In this document: one piece after another, positions 62,578 to 64,000 of the stretch | How positions within the stretch are numbered: the first letter of the stretch is position 1 | How the letters are laid out: every line of letters starts with the position of its first letter | NCBI RefSeq assembly: GCF_018614655.1 | Contig: NZ_JAGGOG010000004.1 | Location: 248,001-312,000 of the forward strand | Length of the DNA: 64,000 bases | Direction: 5' to 3' | DNA from: Pseudomonas fluorescens | GTDB taxonomy: Bacteria; Pseudomonadota; Gammaproteobacteria; Pseudomonadales; Pseudomonadaceae | Position numbers and translations under genes: made by a program | The notes under the pieces: generated by a model | What the model was told of the DNA's origin: nothing | The model's input: the letters and a program-made list of their open reading frames with translations, nothing else | Databases searched by the model: none

Positions 62578-64000
62578 TCAGTCTTGGCGCTGTTCGGTAT
62601 CGGCCAGCAGTTTGATGGCGGCGGCGCCAACCTTGCGCACGGCCTCTTCAACCTGGGGCGTCGGTTTGGCTGCGTAGTTCATCCGCAGGCAGTTACGGTA
62701 TTTGCCGGAGGCGGAAAAAATGCTGCCCACGGCAATCTGTACGCCTTGGTCGATCAGTACTCGATTGAGCTTCAGGGTGTCGAAGCCTTCCGGCAACTCC
62801 ACCCACAGCATGAAGCTGCCTTGAGGGCGGCTGGCCCGGGTGCCGGCGGGGAAGTAGCGGCTGACCCAATCCAGCATCAAGTCGCGATTGCGCTGGTATT
62901 GAGTGCGCATTCGCCGCAAATGGGGCTCGAAATGACCGCTCTTGAGAAACTCGGCAATGGCGATCTGCGGCTGGGTGGCGGTGGCACCGGTGCTGATGTA
63001 TTTCATATGCAGCACTCGCTCCAGGTAACGACCGGGCGCGACCCAGCCGATCCGCAGGCCGGGTGCCAGGGTTTTCGAGAACGAGCTGCAGAGCAGCACG
63101 CGGCCATCGTCGTCAAAGGATTTGATGGTGCGAGGTCGCGGGTAGCTGTAGGCCAATTCGCCATACACATCGTCTTCGATGATCGCTACGTCAAAGCGCT
63201 GGGCCAGGGTCAGCAGTGCGCGCTTGCGCGACTCCGGCATGATGTAGCCCAGCGGGTTGTTGCAGTTGGGGGTCAACTGGATGACCTTGATCGGCCACTG
63301 CTCCAGGGCCAGCTCCAGGGCTTCGAGGCTGATGCCGGTCAACGGGTCGGTAGGAATTTCCAGGGCTTTCATGCCCAGGCCCTTGAGGGTCTGCATGGCG
63401 CCGTGGAAGCTCGGTGAGTCGACGGCAACGATATCGCCGGGTTCGCAAATGGCGCGGACGCTGGCGGACAGCGCCTCATGGCAGCCGGTGGTGATCACCA
63501 ATTCCTGGGGCCCCAACTGGCAGCCTGAATCCAGCATCAAGCGGGCGATCTGTTCGCGTAAATCGAGGTTGCCGAGGATGGTGTCGTAATACAGACCCGG
63601 CATGTCCTGGCGTCGGCTGATCCGGGCCAGGCTACGGAGCAGGGGTTTCATGGTCGGTGACAATACATCCGGCATGCCCCGGCCCAACTGTATGACGTCT
63701 TTGCATGGCACCGCGCGGATCAGTTCGAGCACTTGGTCCCACTGGGAAATTTCCACCGGCCGCTGAGCCGGACGGCCTACTGCTGGCAACGCCGGTAACT
63801 CACGCCCCACCGGTACAAAATAGCCGGATTTGGGCTTGGGCATTGCCAGGCCGTTATCTTCCAGCAACCGGTAAGCCTGTTGCACGGTGCTCAGGCTGAC
63901 CCCATGTTCAACACTCAAGGCCCGCACCGAAGGCAGTCGGTCGCCGGGGCGATAGAAGCCTTGTTCGATACGGGTGCCCAACAGTTCGGCGAGGTTTACA
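62578..64000 (-). CDS. MocR-type GntR/aminotransferase regulator, 5' end outside window
   Basis: The 3' end of the gene (474 codons visible) encodes an N-terminal GntR winged helix (RPGDRLPSVRALSVEHGVSLSTVQQAYRLLE, in parts DRLPSVRAL) joined to a fold-type I aminotransferase domain with the PLP-binding region at the Lys in LLCSSFSKTLAPGLRIGWVA. MocR proteins often control PLP-linked or amine genes. The frame runs past 64000 as VNLAELLGTRIEQ, so the start lies beyond the edge. Target genes are unknown. Confidence 0.93.
   Translation of the reverse strand, partial: VNLAELLGTRIEQGFYRPGDRLPSVRALSVEHGVSLSTVQQAYRLLEDNGLAMPKPKSGYFVPVGRELPALPAVGRPAQRPVEISQWDQVLELIRAVPCKDVIQLGRGMPDVLSPTMKPLLRSLARISRRQDMPGLYYDTILGNLDLREQIARLMLDSGCQLGPQELVITTGCHEALSASVRAICEPGDIVAVDSPSFHGAMQTLKGLGMKALEIPTDPLTGISLEALELALEQWPIKVIQLTPNCNNPLGYIMPESRKRALLTLAQRFDVAIIEDDVYGELAYSYPRPRTIKSFDDDGRVLLCSSFSKTLAPGLRIGWVAPGRYLERVLHMKYISTGATATQPQIAIAEFLKSGHFEPHLRRMRTQYQRNRDLMLDWVSRYFPAGTRASRPQGSFMLWVELPEGFDTLKLNRVLIDQGVQIAVGSIFSASGKYRNCLRMNYAAKPTPQVEEAVRKVGAAAIKLLADTEQRQD

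Overview
The window is chromosomal DNA from a Pseudomonas, most likely of the P. fluorescens complex. The evidence is the GC-rich coding, the neighbour sets crc/pyrE, argB-algC-dut-coaBC/radC, oxyR-recG and yicC-gmk-rpoZ-spoT-ridA, and the many intergenic inverted repeats built on a GTGGGAGCGGGCTTGCTCGCGAA-type unit that are typical of this group. No tRNA, rRNA, CRISPR array, transposase or integrase was seen.

About half of the window (1-32493) is a complete type VI secretion system (T6SS) in two divergent blocks that start from a ~400 bp control region (14944-15346). The minus-strand block runs tssA, tssB, tssC, hcp, tssE, tssF, tssG, clpV (tssH), vgrG, an EagR-type chaperone and a PAAR-Rhs effector cut by the left edge. 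The plus-strand block runs fha, tssJ, tssK, tssL, tssM, tagF, pppA, ppkA, tagT, tagS, tagR, tagQ. All thirteen core Tss components are present. So is the threonine-phosphorylation switch (TagQRST sensing at the envelope, PpkA kinase, PppA phosphatase, Fha target, TagF repressor), which makes this a P. aeruginosa HSI-I-like system. It differs from HSI-I in lacking tagJ between hcp and tssE, and in having hcp bracketed by two related long inverted repeats. Its obvious in-window payload is an Rhs protein with an N-terminal prePAAR, membrane segments and PAAR; the toxin tip lies outside the window.

From 32620 to 44869 the genes are ordinary: a small SCP2-like protein, a YbaK-HDOD signalling protein, recG, oxyR, the exbB-exbD-tonB operon, a nucleoside-diphosphate-sugar epimerase-like protein, a lipoprotein, ridA, spoT and rpoZ. 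From 45037 to 54716 come gmk, yicC, rph, a DUF4870 membrane protein, crc, pyrE, argB, algC, dut, coaBC and radC. From 54745 to the right edge come a dipeptide-type ABC binding protein, rpmB-rpmG, an I78-type inhibitor, a cupin, an aldehyde dehydrogenase of the KauB/PuuC type, an MFS transporter, a ClsC-type phospholipase D lipoprotein and a MocR-type regulator cut by the right edge.

No wholly new multi-gene system was found. The points most worth following up are the unknown toxin of the Rhs effector, the repeats flanking hcp together with the loss of tagJ, the symmetric element between crc and pyrE, and the YbaK-HDOD and SCP2-like proteins beside the T6SS.
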